Shown piece by piece: positions 17,644 to 25,982 of a DNA stretch of 64,000 nt. The notes beneath the pieces were generated by a model, which was not told where the DNA came from, did not search any database, and saw only the letters and a list, made by a program, of their open reading frames with translations. Source of the stretch: Candidatus Solirubrobacter pratensis (lineage in GTDB: Bacteria; Actinomycetota; Thermoleophilia; Solirubrobacterales; Solirubrobacteraceae). The stretch is taken from NCBI RefSeq assembly GCF_000425945.1, contig NZ_KE384480.1, forward strand, positions 900,599 through 964,598, read 5' to 3'. The translations under genes and the position numbers were made by a program. Within the stretch, counting starts at the first letter, position 1; the number at the start of each line of letters is the position of its first letter.

Positions 17644-18264
17644 GTGCCGACCAGAACGCTTCGCGCTGCGGTGGCCGCCGCGCTCACAGGCGCCGGGCTG
17701 CTGGCCGCGGCTCCGGCCGCGCATGCCGACGGCGCGCCGGCGAGCTGCACGCCGAAGGCGGCGTCCGCCCACCCGTTCGCGGCGTGGGACGACTCCGGCC
17801 TTTACACGCTCGTCGACGGCGGCGACATGGAGTCCGGCCTCGGCGGCTGGACCGCGACCGGCTCCGCAAACGTGGTAGAGGGCAACGAGCCGTTCCGCGT
17901 CGGCGGCGGCTCCGATCACCTCGCGCTCGCGCTCGGCCCGGGCGACTCGGTGATCTCGGCGCCGATCTGCATCGACGACAGCTACCCGTGGTTCCGCTTC
18001 TTCGCCCGCAACACGTCGGGTCGCAAGGGCAAGCTCAAGGTCGACGTGCTCTACGCCGGCGCCGGGGGCAAGCTGCGCCAGGCGGGCACGGGCGACTACG
18101 CCACGGGCGAGAGCGACTGGCGGCCGACCGGCTCGCTGGACATCTCGATCGACTTCGCGGACGTCGCCGGCGGCGCCCTGCCCGTCGCGCTCCGCTTCAC
18201 GGCGCAGCCGGAGTCGAGCTTCGAGCTCGACGACGTCTACGTCGACCCGATGGCGCGCGGCTAG
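17644..18264 (+). CDS. Secreted jelly-roll / carbohydrate-binding-like protein
   Basis: A 206-aa exported protein. GGAGG at 17631-17635 lies 8 nt before GTG 17644, which decides this start over the upstream ATG at 17629 that overlaps the Shine-Dalgarno. The signal peptide (TLRAAVAAALTGAGLLAAAPAAHA) ends near residue 31. The mature part reads DGGDMESGLGGWTATG and ends with SSFELDDVYVDP; this start and end are characteristic of galactose-binding-like beta-sandwich modules. Two or three cysteines are present. Function unknown; perhaps it binds cell-wall or environmental glycans. A strong terminator follows. Confidence 0.72.
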   Translation: MPTRTLRAAVAAALTGAGLLAAAPAAHADGAPASCTPKAASAHPFAAWDDSGLYTLVDGGDMESGLGGWTATGSANVVEGNEPFRVGGGSDHLALALGPGDSVISAPICIDDSYPWFRFFARNTSGRKGKLKVDVLYAGAGGKLRQAGTGDYATGESDWRPTGSLDISIDFADVAGGALPVALRFTAQPESSFELDDVYVDPMARG

Positions 18265-18266
18265 GG

Positions 18267-18293
18267 CGTCCCGGGCGGCTTACGCCCGGGACG
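18267..18293 (+). terminator. Intrinsic-terminator-like hairpin
   Basis: An 11-bp perfect stem (CGTCCCGGGCG / CGCCCGGGACG) closes a 5-nt loop directly after the stop of the secreted protein. No U-tract follows, as is common in high-GC actinobacteria. It separates that gene from the MFS gene 13 bp downstream. Confidence 0.65.
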
Positions 18294-18306
18294 TCACAAT
18301 CTGCGC

Positions 18307-19437
18307 GTGCAGACCCGTGTCGCGCGCTGGGGCGCCGTCGCCGCGTATGGATCCGCCGCGGCCGCCAACCAGCTCCTGTGGCTGACCTACGCCCCGGTCA
18401 CGACCGACGCCGCGCGCCACTACGGCGTCAGCGAGGCGACCGTCGGCTGGCTCTCGCAGGTGTTCCCGCTGCTCTACGTGGTGCTCGCGATCCCGGCGGG
18501 TCTGGCGCTGGACCGCCGCTTCCGGGGCTCGCTCCTGCTCGGCGCGTGGCTGACGGCGCTCGGCGGCGCCGTGCGGCTCGCCGGGGACACGTTCGCGGTC
18601 GCGATGGCCGGGCAGCTGCTCGTCGCGATCGCGCAGCCGCTGGTCCTGAACGCGATCACCAAGCTCGTCGCCGCGTCACTGCCGTCGCCGTCGCACGCGC
18701 TCGGCATCTCGCTCGCCTCCGCGGGGATCTTCGCGGGCACCGCGATCGCGCTCGTGCTCGGACCGGCGCTGGCGAGCGCCGACGACTTCACGCCGCTGCT
18801 CGTGGTCGACGTCGTGGTCGCGGTGGTGGCGGCGGCCGCGCTGTCGCTGGCGCTGCGGCGCGTCGCGAGCGAGCCGGGCGCTGCGGTCGCGGTCGTCCGG
18901 CACGAGCTGCGCGAGGTCTGGGAGGACCGGCTGGTCCGCCGGGTGACCGGGGTGGCGTTCCTCGGCTTCGGCATCTTCGTCGCCCTGACGACGTGGCTGC
19001 AGGCGCTGCTGGAGCCCGCGGGCGTGTCGGACGCCGAGGCCGGGTGGCTGCTCGCGGCGATGGTCGTGGCCGGCGTCGCGGGCTCGGCGGCGCTGCCCGA
19101 GGCGGTGGCGCGGCGCGGCGCCGAGCTGCGCTTCCTGCGGGCGGCGGCGATCGTCGCCGCCGCCGGGTGCGCGCTGCTGGCGGTGCTTCCCGGCGCCCGC
19201 TGGGTCGCGATCGCGCCGATGGGCGTGATGCTGCTCGCGAGCCTGCCGGTGATCCTCGAGCTGACTGAGCGGCGGGCCGGGGCGGCCGCGGCGAGCGCCA
19301 CGTCGCTCGTGTGGATGGCGGGCAACGCGGGCGGGATCGTGGTTGCGTTGGCGGTGCAGGCGGCGGTGGACACGCCGGCCGTCGGGTTCGGGCTGATGGC
19401 CGCCGTGGCGCTGCTCGTGCTCCCATTGACACGCTGA
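18307..19437 (+). CDS. MFS transporter
   Basis: A 376-aa integral membrane protein with about twelve hydrophobic helices, of the major facilitator superfamily. The loop between helices 2 and 3 has the MFS motif form (GLALDRRFRGSLLLG). The N-terminal region NQLLWLTYAPVTTDAARHYG and GWLSQVFPLLYVVLAIPAG resembles the FLVCR/nitrate-like branch of MFS carriers. Substrate unknown. It starts with GTG 18307; no clear Shine-Dalgarno is seen. Confidence 0.85.
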   Translation: MQTRVARWGAVAAYGSAAAANQLLWLTYAPVTTDAARHYGVSEATVGWLSQVFPLLYVVLAIPAGLALDRRFRGSLLLGAWLTALGGAVRLAGDTFAVAMAGQLLVAIAQPLVLNAITKLVAASLPSPSHALGISLASAGIFAGTAIALVLGPALASADDFTPLLVVDVVVAVVAAAALSLALRRVASEPGAAVAVVRHELREVWEDRLVRRVTGVAFLGFGIFVALTTWLQALLEPAGVSDAEAGWLLAAMVVAGVAGSAALPEAVARRGAELRFLRAAAIVAAAGCALLAVLPGARWVAIAPMGVMLLASLPVILELTERRAGAAAASATSLVWMAGNAGGIVVALAVQAAVDTPAVGFGLMAAVALLVLPLTR

Positions 19438-19507
19438 CGCGGCCGATCTCGTCAAGTTCACGCTGGGCAGCTGGAGGAAGGGTGCGCCGAGGCTCGAAAC
19501 GAGCCCC

Positions 19508-19915
19508 ATGAGCGAGAACGAACCGCACGTGTCCACGGACGAGCTGCGCGCCGCCCTGGCGCCGCGCGGCGAGTCGCGCCGCAACCCCGTGCTCGTCTCC
19601 GAACAGAACGAGCACGCGACGATCGAGATCCACGAGCTGCGCGCGGCGCTCGACGAGGCGCGCGCCGAAGGCGAGGCCTCGCGGGCCGCCGCCGGCCAGC
19701 TCCGCGGCGCCCTGGACTCGGCCCGCGCGGACGCGATCGAGCTCCGCGCCGCGCTGGACGCGACCCGCGGCGACGCCGCGGAGCTGCGCGCCGAGCTGGC
19801 CTCGCTGCGCATCGACGCCCGCGACCGGCGGACGGCGCTGGATCAACTCGCTCGGGCGGGCCTGTTCCGGCGCCGCTCGGTGCTGCGCGACCTCAAGGAG
19901 CGCGGCCTGGTCTAG
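19508..19915 (+). CDS. Small coiled-coil protein with ELRAAL repeats
   Basis: A 135-aa protein predicted to be almost entirely a parallel coiled coil between residues 40 and 115. The units HELRAALDEAR, QLRGALDSARADA, ELRAALDATRGDA and ELRAELASLR recur at roughly 14-18-residue spacing and keep heptad hydrophobics. The tail (FRRRSVLRDLKERGLV) is basic. No enzyme domain. ATG 19508 lies 71 bp after the MFS stop, and its end overlaps the convergent SDR gene by 4 bp. It may be a scaffold or filament subunit; function not recognised. Confidence 0.68.
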   Translation: MSENEPHVSTDELRAALAPRGESRRNPVLVSEQNEHATIEIHELRAALDEARAEGEASRAAAGQLRGALDSARADAIELRAALDATRGDAAELRAELASLRIDARDRRTALDQLARAGLFRRRSVLRDLKERGLV

Positions 19916-20649
19916 CGCCGCAGGCGCAGTCCCTGCATCCCGCCGTCGACGGCGAGCGCGGTCCCCGTGGTCGACGATGCCCCGGGCGACGCGAGATAGA
20001 CGATCGCCTCCGCGACCTCGCGAGCGCTCACCAGGCGGCCCATCGGCTGGCGCGCCTCCAGCGCCGCCCGCTCCGCCTCGGGATCGCCGGCCGCGTCGAG
20101 CAGCCGCTGGACCCACGGCGTGTCCGCGGTCCCCGGTGTCACGCAGTTGACGCGGATGCCCTCGGCGACGTGGTCGGCGGCCATCGCCAGGGTGAGCGAG
20201 TAGACCGCGCCCTTGGTCGCGCTGTACAGCGCGCGGTTCGGGAGGCCGGCGGTCGCGGCGATCGAGCAGGTGTTGACGATCGCGGCGCTCGAGGACTCGC
20301 GCAGGTGGGGGAGCGCGGCGCGGGCGACGCGCACGAGCCCGAAGACGTTGACGTCGAAGACGCGCTGCCACTCGGCGTCGTCGTTGGCCGCGACGTCGCC
20401 CTGGGCGCCGACGCCGGCGTTGTTGACGAGCACGTCCAGCCCGCCGAGCTCCTCGGCCGCGCGGGCGACGGCCGAGCGCACCGCGGCGTCGTCGGTGACG
20501 TCCGCCTGCAGCGCCAGTGCGCCCGCGGGCGCGCCGGACACGTCGCGATCGAGGACGGCGACGCTCGCACCGCGCTCCAGCAGCAGCTCAGCCGCGGCGC
20601 GCCCGATGCCCGACGCGCCGCCGGTGACAAGGGCCTTGATTGCGTTCAC
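19912..20649 (-). CDS. Short-chain dehydrogenase/reductase (SDR)
   Basis: A 245-aa classical SDR. The cofactor loop is TGGASGIG (9-16), with Asp at the end of strand beta-2 (VLDRD), which favours NAD(H). NNAGVG, the catalytic Ser in NTCSIAATAG, and YSATKGA (YxxxK) are all present; NCVTPGTADTPW follows. Substrate unknown. GTG 20649. It is the last gene of a co-directional run: macro domain, ThDP enzyme, sigma factor, SDR, with gaps of 24-30 bp or overlaps. Confidence 0.88.
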   Translation of the reverse strand: MNAIKALVTGGASGIGRAAAELLLERGASVAVLDRDVSGAPAGALALQADVTDDAAVRSAVARAAEELGGLDVLVNNAGVGAQGDVAANDDAEWQRVFDVNVFGLVRVARAALPHLRESSSAAIVNTCSIAATAGLPNRALYSATKGAVYSLTLAMAADHVAEGIRVNCVTPGTADTPWVQRLLDAAGDPEAERAALEARQPMGRLVSAREVAEAIVYLASPGASSTTGTALAVDGGMQGLRLRR

Positions 20650-20673
20650 GCGCGCAGCCTAGAGCGCCGCGCT

Positions 20674-21780
20674 TCACTCTGTGATGCGGTCCGGGAGCCG
20701 GAAGCGCCCGAAGAACGCCTTCAGCCGGGCCGCGTCGGCCGCGTGCTCCGGCCAGTGCTCGAAGTCCTTGGGGTCCAGATCCATCGTACGCACGATGAAG
20801 TAGTCGACCTCGAGCACCTCCTCGCCGCGCAGGCTCATCACGCCGAGCGAGAACGGCAGGTAGGCCTGCTCGTCCTCGTCCCAGTGGTAGGCGGCGAGCG
20901 CGGGCTGCCCGTTCGCGTGCGTGATCAGGTGCTTCCAGCGGAACTCGCCCGAGAGCGGCGACAGCCGCAGCCACGTGCCGATGCCGTCGTGGCCGGCGTA
21001 CCAGGTCGCCAGCGGCGGCATCGTGATCGCCGCGTCTTCGGCGAGCATCGAGACGACGGCCTCGACGTCGTTGCGCTCCCACGCGTCGACGTACCTCGTC
21101 ACCAGCTCGCGCAGCTTCTCGTCGCCGAGCGAGCGCAGCGTCTGCTGCTGCGACTGCTCGGGCAGTCGCTCGTCCACGGCCTTGCGCGCACGCTGCAGGG
21201 CGCTGTTGACGGAGGCGACGGTGGTGTCCAGCGACTCCGACACCTCGGCGGCGGAGAAGCCGAGCACCTCGCGCAGGATCAGGACCGCGCGCTGCGTCGC
21301 CGGCAAATGCTGCAGCGCGGCGATGAACGCGAGCTCGACCCCCTCTCGGCGCTCGTAGCGTGCGTCGGGCGAGGCGTACCCGTCGGCGAGGCCGAGCTGC
21401 TCGTCGGGATACGGCTCGATCCAGACGGATTCGACTACGGGCTCACCAGGAGGTGTGCTGCCGTCAGAAGCTGAAGCGTAGTCCACGGGGAGCACGCGCT
21501 TCGGGCGCTTCTGGATCGCGTCCAGGCACGCGTTGGTGGCGATCTTGTACAGCCACGAGCGCAGCGAGCTGCGGCCCTCGAAGCGCGGCAGGAAGCGCCA
21601 CACGCGCAGCAGCGCGTCCTGCAGCGCGTCCTCGGCGTCGTGCACCGACCCGAGCATCCGGTAGCAGTGCGCGTGCAGCTCGGAGCGGTGCGGCTCGATC
21701 AGGCTCCGGTACGCGCTCTCGTCGCCGCGCTTGGCGCGGCCCAGCAGATCTTGCTCGTTTGTGAATCGCAGCGTGCTCAT
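20674..21780 (-). CDS. ECF-type sigma factor with C-terminal SnoaL-like domain (SigX5-like)
   Basis: A 368-aa sigma-70 factor of the group with a C-terminal NTF2/SnoaL domain (TIGR02960/SigX5 type). Sigma region 2 (EDALQDALLRVWRFLPRF) is at about 50-80, region 4 (LPATQRAVLILREVLGFSAAEVSE) at about 150-200, and the SnoaL-like domain from about 215 to the end. In this group the C-terminal domain modulates activity and replaces a classical anti-sigma factor. ATG 21780 is chosen; a TTG nine bases upstream is possible. Only 30 bp separate it from the upstream ThDP-enzyme gene, so they are probably co-transcribed. Confidence 0.85.
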   Translation of the reverse strand: MSTLRFTNEQDLLGRAKRGDESAYRSLIEPHRSELHAHCYRMLGSVHDAEDALQDALLRVWRFLPRFEGRSSLRSWLYKIATNACLDAIQKRPKRVLPVDYASASDGSTPPGEPVVESVWIEPYPDEQLGLADGYASPDARYERREGVELAFIAALQHLPATQRAVLILREVLGFSAAEVSESLDTTVASVNSALQRARKAVDERLPEQSQQQTLRSLGDEKLRELVTRYVDAWERNDVEAVVSMLAEDAAITMPPLATWYAGHDGIGTWLRLSPLSGEFRWKHLITHANGQPALAAYHWDEDEQAYLPFSLGVMSLRGEEVLEVDYFIVRTMDLDPKDFEHWPEHAADAARLKAFFGRFRLPDRITE

Positions 21781-21810
21781 CCCTGACAACAGGTGTATCG
21801 CAGATGCCGA

Positions 21811-23343
21811 TCAGAGGACGGCCTCGATCAGGTGCGGGCCGGGCTCGGCGATCGCCTCGCGCAGCGCCGCGGCCAGCCCGCGGGCGTCGTCCACCCGCCG
21901 GCCCGGGACGCCCATCGACTCGCCCAGCTTCACGAAGTCCAGCGCGGGGCGGCCGATCTCGAGCAGGTCGCGCGCCGCCTCGCCGCCCTCGGCACCGACC
22001 CGCGCCAGCTCGAGCGCGAGGATCGCGTAGCTGCGGTTGGCGAGGATCACGGTCGTCACGTCCAGGCCCTCGCGCGCCTGCGTCCACAGCGACTGGATCG
22101 TGTACATCGCCGAGCCGTCGCCCTCGAGGCAGATGACCGGCCGGTCCGGCGCGGCGATCGCGGCGCCGGTGGCGACGGGCAGGCCCTGACCGATGGCGCC
22201 GCCGGTGATGAACATCCAGTCGTGCTCGGGAGCGCCGAGCGTGGCCTCGGGGAGCATGAACGCCGCGGTGACCGCCTCGTCGACGACGATGGCGCCGTCG
22301 GGCAGCGTCGCGCCGACGGCCGCGGCGAACGACATGGCGTCGATCGGCCCGTCGGGGACCTCGGGCGCCGCGACCGGCTCCGGCGCGGGCGCGGGCGGCG
22401 CGTTCAGCGCCTCGGCGAGCGCCTCCAGCGCGGCCACCGCGTCCTCGTCCGGCACGCAGAGCCCGTGGATCTCGGTCCCCGCGTCGGCCAGCAGGCTCGG
22501 CTGCCCCGGGTAGGCGAAGAAGCCGACGGGCCGCTGGGTCCCGACCAGGACCAGGTGGGCGAGCCCGGCGAGCGCCTGGACCGCCGCCTCGGTGAGATAC
22601 GGCAGCGGCTCGGGCCGCGGGCGGTCCCCGCCGCGCTCCAGGCGCGCGACGAACGTGTCGCGGATCAGGCGCGCGCCGGTCGCCGCGGCGATCCGGCCGG
22701 CGAGCTCGAGCGCGCGCCCATGCGTCGCCGGCGTGCCGAGCAGCAGCGCGCACGGCTCGCCGGATCGCAGCGCCACGACGGCGTCATGCACGGCTTGCTC
22801 GGGCGCGCGTGGCGCCGGCGCGGGCGCGACCGGGGGAGAGGCGCCCGGGCTCGGGCTCCAGCCGGCGTCGGCGGGGACGATCAGCGTCGCGATCTGCCCG
22901 GAGCGCGCGGCGGCGACGGCGAGCGCCGCGTCGGCCGGCGCGGTGCGGGCGTCGCGCGTCGTGCGGACCCAATGCGAGACCGGCCGCGCGACGCCCTCGA
23001 CGTCGCTCGTCAGCGGTGCGCCGAGCGGGCGGTGCAGGACCGCGTGGTCGCCGACCACGTTCACGAGCGGCGTGCGCGCCTTGTAGGCGTTGTGCAGGTT
23101 CGCGAACGCGTTCCCCAGCCCGGGGCCGAGGTGCAGCAGCGTCGCCGCCGGCCCGCCGGTCATCCGGCCCCAGCCGTCGGCGGCGCCGGACGCGACGCCT
23201 TCGAACAGCGTCAGCACGCCGCGCACATCGGGCACCTCGTCCATCGCCGCGACGAGCGCCATCTCCGACGTGCCGGGGTTCGCGAAGCAGGCGTGCACGC
23301 CGCTCGCCGCGAGCGTGCGCAGGACCGCCTCGGCGCCGTTCAC
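21811..23343 (-). CDS. Thiamine-diphosphate enzyme, acetolactate synthase/benzoylformate decarboxylase-like
   Basis: A 510-aa ThDP-dependent enzyme. The catalytic Glu that activates ThDP is in [14 protein letters not shown] (Glu48). The ThDP-Mg motif starts at GDGSAM (near 405) and ends at ILANRSY about 25 residues later. The sequence resembles the actinobacterial IlvB-like/MdlC-like group rather than true biosynthetic IlvB, and no small subunit ilvN is present. It decarboxylates or ligates a 2-oxo acid; the substrate is unclear. GTG 23343 overlaps the stop of the macro-domain gene as GTGA, so translation is coupled. Confidence 0.85.
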   Translation of the reverse strand: MNGAEAVLRTLAASGVHACFANPGTSEMALVAAMDEVPDVRGVLTLFEGVASGAADGWGRMTGGPAATLLHLGPGLGNAFANLHNAYKARTPLVNVVGDHAVLHRPLGAPLTSDVEGVARPVSHWVRTTRDARTAPADAALAVAAARSGQIATLIVPADAGWSPSPGASPPVAPAPAPRAPEQAVHDAVVALRSGEPCALLLGTPATHGRALELAGRIAAATGARLIRDTFVARLERGGDRPRPEPLPYLTEAAVQALAGLAHLVLVGTQRPVGFFAYPGQPSLLADAGTEIHGLCVPDEDAVAALEALAEALNAPPAPAPEPVAAPEVPDGPIDAMSFAAAVGATLPDGAIVVDEAVTAAFMLPEATLGAPEHDWMFITGGAIGQGLPVATGAAIAAPDRPVICLEGDGSAMYTIQSLWTQAREGLDVTTVILANRSYAILALELARVGAEGGEAARDLLEIGRPALDFVKLGESMGVPGRRVDDARGLAAALREAIAEPGPHLIEAVL

Positions 23344-23846
23344 GACAGCGCCGCCTCGAACGCGGCGTAGGCCGGCTCGCCGAACAGCCAGAAGCGCGCC
23401 TCCTCGACCTCGGGATGCGCGTCGAGCGCCTTCCGCGTGGCGTCGATCGCGACGCTCGCCGCGAGGTCCAGCGGGTAGCCGTAGACGCCGGTGGAGATCG
23501 CCGGCAGCGCGACGCGGGCGTCGCCGTGCTCGGCGGCGAGCTCGATCGCCCGCGCGTAGCAGGAGGCGAGCGCCTCGGGCTCGCCGGCGCCGCCGCCGTG
23601 CCAGACCGGGCCGACGGCGTGGATCACGTGCTTGACCGGGAGGTTGCCGGCGCCGGTGATCTTCGCGTCGCCCGTAGCGCAGCCGCCGAGCCGGCGGCAC
23701 TCCTGCAGCAGCGCCGGTCCGGCGGCGCGGTGGATCGCGCCGTCGACGCCGCCGCCGCCGAGCAGGCTTGAGTTCGCGGCGTTGACGATCGCGTCGGCCT
23801 CCGCTTCGGTCGTGATGTCCCCCCGATGCAGCGTGATGCGACCCAT
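23340..23846 (-). CDS. Macro-domain protein (ADP-ribose / O-acetyl-ADP-ribose binding)
   Basis: A 168-aa stand-alone macro domain. It has [21 protein letters not shown] in the ADP-ribose cleft (quoted in part: [20 protein letters not shown]), [17 protein letters not shown] and the phosphate loop ISTGVYGYP. Family members hydrolyse O-acetyl-ADP-ribose or remove ADP-ribose from proteins. ATG 23846 is 24 bp from the divergent GTG of the LiaF-like gene. It is unusual that it is translationally coupled to a ThDP enzyme. Confidence 0.9.
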   Translation of the reverse strand: MGRITLHRGDITTEAEADAIVNAANSSLLGGGGVDGAIHRAAGPALLQECRRLGGCATGDAKITGAGNLPVKHVIHAVGPVWHGGGAGEPEALASCYARAIELAAEHGDARVALPAISTGVYGYPLDLAASVAIDATRKALDAHPEVEEARFWLFGEPAYAAFEAALS

Positions 23847-23870
23847 GCCCGAGCACCGTACCCTGCAGGG

Positions 23871-24497
23871 GTGGCCGACGATCCGCTCCCCGCACTGCGC
23901 GCCTCAGACGCCGACCGCGAGCGCACCGCCGAGCTCCTGCGCCACGCGGCGGGCGAGGGGCGGCTGACGGTCGAGGAGCTCGAAGAGCGGCTCAACACCG
24001 TCTACGAGACGCGCACGCAGCGCGAGCTCGAGACGCTGGTGGCCGACGTCGTGACGCCGGGCGAGGCGGCGAACGATTCCCGCGTCCGGGTGCGCCGCTC
24101 GGGCGACGCGGGGACGCGCTGGCTGGTCTCGGTCATGAGCGGCCACGACCGCAAGGGCAGCTGGCGCGTGGGCTCGAGCTTGAACGTGATCAACGTGATG
24201 GGCGGCTCGGACCTGGACTTCAACGACGCCGAGTTCGCCGACGACGTGGTCACCGTGACCGTCTTCTCGCTCATGGGCGGGGCCGAGATCCGCGTGCCCG
24301 ACGGGCTCAACGTCGAGGTCTCGAACTTCGCCTTCATGGGCGGCAACGACGTCGACATCGGCGCCGGGCGTCCGGACCCCGGCGGCCCTGTCCTGCGCTT
24401 GAAGCTGATCTCGATCATGGGCGGCAGCGACGTCAAGCGCGGCCGCAGGCGCTCGCGCGCGGAACGGCGCGAGCTGCGCCGCCGGCGCCGGCTCTAG
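23871..24497 (+). CDS. DUF1707 / LiaF-C-like protein
   Basis: A 208-aa actinobacterial protein. The N-terminal DUF1707 helix pair ([32 protein letters not shown], residues about 9-45, shown here in description) is followed by a C-terminal beta-helix-like domain with repeated M-G-G-x-[DE] turns: [30 protein letters not shown] and [10 protein letters not shown]. That repeat is the mark of LiaF-type C-terminal domains. No transmembrane segment, so it is a cytosolic member. The end is a strongly basic tail ([16 protein letters not shown]). Start GTG 23871. Related proteins sense envelope stress; here the role is unknown. Confidence 0.8.
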   Translation: MADDPLPALRASDADRERTAELLRHAAGEGRLTVEELEERLNTVYETRTQRELETLVADVVTPGEAANDSRVRVRRSGDAGTRWLVSVMSGHDRKGSWRVGSSLNVINVMGGSDLDFNDAEFADDVVTVTVFSLMGGAEIRVPDGLNVEVSNFAFMGGNDVDIGAGRPDPGGPVLRLKLISIMGGSDVKRGRRRSRAERRELRRRRRL

Positions 24498-24521
24498 GCC
24501 CGGATCATCGGTGGATCCAGG

Positions 24522-24857
24522 CTAAGGAGAGCCCGCGAGCACGGCAGGGCGCTCGAGCGCACGCGGGACGAGCAGGCATGTGATCGGCCCGATCGCGAGC
24601 CGCTCCGTGGTCCCCGGTTGCAGGTCGGACGGCGGGATGCGGTCGTCAGGCACTGGCAACCCGAACAGCCGGTAGCCGAACTCGGCGGCGCGCTGGCGCA
24701 GGGCGCGCCCCGCGTCAGGCCGCGCGAGCCGCCAGCCGGCGGCCACCAGGTTGGGGCCGTGCCACAGCTCCCAGCGCCAGCGTCCGAAGGGCAGCCGGCC
24801 GGGCGGGAGCGGATAGAGCGAGTAGGCGAACTCGAGGCCGTGGACGGTCGGCACCAT
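24522..24857 (-). CDS. Hypothetical protein, 111 aa
   Basis: No family recognised. The sequence is rich in Trp, Tyr and Pro in the first half (FAYSLYPLPPGRLPFGRWRW, then ELWHGPNLVAAGWRL), with no signal peptide or membrane segment. Codon use is like that of the neighbours. ATG 24857. It is divergent from the riboswitch-controlled CAP gene and convergent with the LiaF-like gene. Confidence 0.55.
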   Translation of the reverse strand: MVPTVHGLEFAYSLYPLPPGRLPFGRWRWELWHGPNLVAAGWRLARPDAGRALRQRAAEFGYRLFGLPVPDDRIPPSDLQPGTTERLAIGPITCLLVPRALERPAVLAGSP

Positions 24858-24941
24858 GGACGAGGGTAGTCAATGGGCTAAAGCTCTCGCGCAGATCTGC
24901 CGACGGATGTCCTAGGTCAAAGTCAACAGGCACCTCCTTCG

Positions 24942-25020
24942 ACAATGGCACCCCCGCCGCAAGGCGGGTCCGCAAAGTCACGGGGCTTCTGGGTGGGAGC
25001 CGGCTGGACTGCCGAAGTGG
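24942..25020 (+). promoter_or_regulatory. Cyclic di-GMP-I riboswitch (GEMM-I)
   Basis: The 5' leader of the CAP gene carries the GEMM-I hallmarks in order. GGCACC is followed by a stem CCGCC-GCAA-GGCGG with a GNRA tetraloop (24954-24967), then the invariant core CGCAAAGTCACGGGGC (24971-24986), a second stem with GGGAGCCGGCT, and the closing GGACTGCCGAA (25006-25016). Actinobacterial GEMM-I aptamers typically read CGCAAAGCCACGGG and end in GCCGAA, so the match is close. It should bind c-di-GMP and control the secreted protein that starts at 25060. The GGDEF-EAL gene at 14695-17484 is a possible source or sink of the ligand. Confidence 0.82.
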
Positions 25021-25059
25021 TCACGGGACGTGCCGCCCGTACCTCAGAGGGGGTCCGCT

Positions 25060-25590
25060 GTGCGCTGTCCGATCGCTGTGCTGCTCTGTTCCGCCGTCGC
25101 CGGTCTCGTCCCGGCGACCGCATCCGCCGCCGGACCGCGCTGCCCCGGCGCCGGTCGCGGCGTCGAGCAGATCGGCACGACCGCCGCGAGGACCCTCACG
25201 CTCTGCCTGCTCAACCGCACGCGCGCGGCCCATGGACTCGGCGCCCTGCGCGCCGACGCGCAGCTCATCCGGGCGGCGCAAGGGCACTCCGATGACATGG
25301 TCGCCAACCGCTACTTCCAGCACGAGTCGCGCGACGGATCGGGGTTCGGGCAGCGGATCCGCGCGGCCGGGTGGACGCGCGACCGCCGCTCGTACACGCT
25401 CGGCGAGAACATCGCCTATGGAGCGGGGCCTGACGCGACGCCGCGCGCGATCGTGTGGGCCTGGATGCACAGCGCCGGCCACCGCGCGAACATCCTCGAC
25501 CCGCACTTCCGCTTGATCGGGATCGGGATCGCGGTCGGGACGCCTGACGGGGACGGCGGCGCGACGTACTCGGCGGACTTCGGCTCGTAG
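25060..25590 (+). CDS. Secreted CAP/SCP-domain protein under c-di-GMP riboswitch control
   Basis: A 176-aa exported protein. GTG 25060 follows AGAGGGGG by about 7 nt, and the signal peptide (AVLLCSAVAGLVPATASA) ends near residue 24. The CAP (cysteine-rich secretory / PR-1, SCP) domain spans about 45-172: LLNRTRAAHGL, HSDDMVANRYFQHESRDG, GENIAYG and WMHSAGHRANILDPHF with the usual two His and two Glu of the cleft. Bacterial CAP proteins are exported and may bind lipids or peptidoglycan-related ligands. Two cysteines (about 28 and 50) could pair. The riboswitch ties its synthesis to c-di-GMP level. Confidence 0.85.
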   Translation: MRCPIAVLLCSAVAGLVPATASAAGPRCPGAGRGVEQIGTTAARTLTLCLLNRTRAAHGLGALRADAQLIRAAQGHSDDMVANRYFQHESRDGSGFGQRIRAAGWTRDRRSYTLGENIAYGAGPDATPRAIVWAWMHSAGHRANILDPHFRLIGIGIAVGTPDGDGGATYSADFGS

Positions 25591-25598
25591 GGTCGGCG

Positions 25599-25696
25599 CT
25601 CCGCGGCCGCCTGCCTCGCGCGATCTCCGCGCCGAGCAGGGCGCCGCGATCTCCGCGGCCGCCTGCTTCGATCTCCGCGCCGTGCAGGGCGCGGAT
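25599..25696. repeat. Imperfect tandem repeat, 52 and 46 bp
   Basis: Two head-to-tail copies begin CTCCGCGGCCGCCTGC (25599 and 25651) and contain GATCTCCGCGCCG[AT]GCAGGGCG. The second copy lacks 6 bp. The first copy starts 9 bp after the CAP gene stop. They look like a slipped duplication in non-coding DNA. Confidence 0.6.
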
Positions 25697-25900
25697 CTTC
25701 GCCTCGCGGAGGAACAGCGCCGTGCCGGGTGGGTCCGTGGAGCCGGATACCTGCGCGACCGCCGGATCATCGGCTGCCGCCGTCGTCGTGCTCGCGACGT
25801 GGTCACACCGCGTCGATCGCCTCGTCTGGAGTTCGCGGACGCGCGTTCGTGCCGACAGTAAGGGAGGGGGAGGGAGTCTCTCGGCTTCCGCCGGCCGTTC

Positions 25901-25982
25901 GGGCGCACCCCTTGCCCGAGCGCCCATTTTTGGGGGGTGTGCCACGAACCTCAACTCATACTTGAGGAACGTGGCGCACCCC
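25901..25982 (+). repeat. Nested repeats able to form alternative hairpins (attenuator-like)
   Basis: GGCGCACCCC occurs twice in direct orientation (25902-25911 and 25973-25982). Between them GGGGTGTGCC (25934-25943) can pair with either copy. With the 3' copy it forms a 21-bp stem with three mismatches (arms 25934-25954 and 25962-25982, loop CTCATAC). With the 3' pairing in place, the 5' copy is free to form GGGCGC/GCGCCC (25901-25906 / 25920-25925) followed at once by ATTTTT, a terminator-like unit. Such mutually exclusive pairing is how transcription attenuators work; function here is not shown. Confidence 0.5.

Noticed and set aside
17484-17919. Upstream extension of the GGDEF-EAL frame
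   Set aside because: It overlaps the divergent secreted-protein gene with its good GGAGG site; ATG 17484 has its own Shine-Dalgarno.
25265-25954. Minus-strand frame over the CAP gene and following gap, with repeated GAEI motifs
   Set aside because: The motif repeat only reflects the DNA tandem repeat; composition is shadow-like and no start signal exists.
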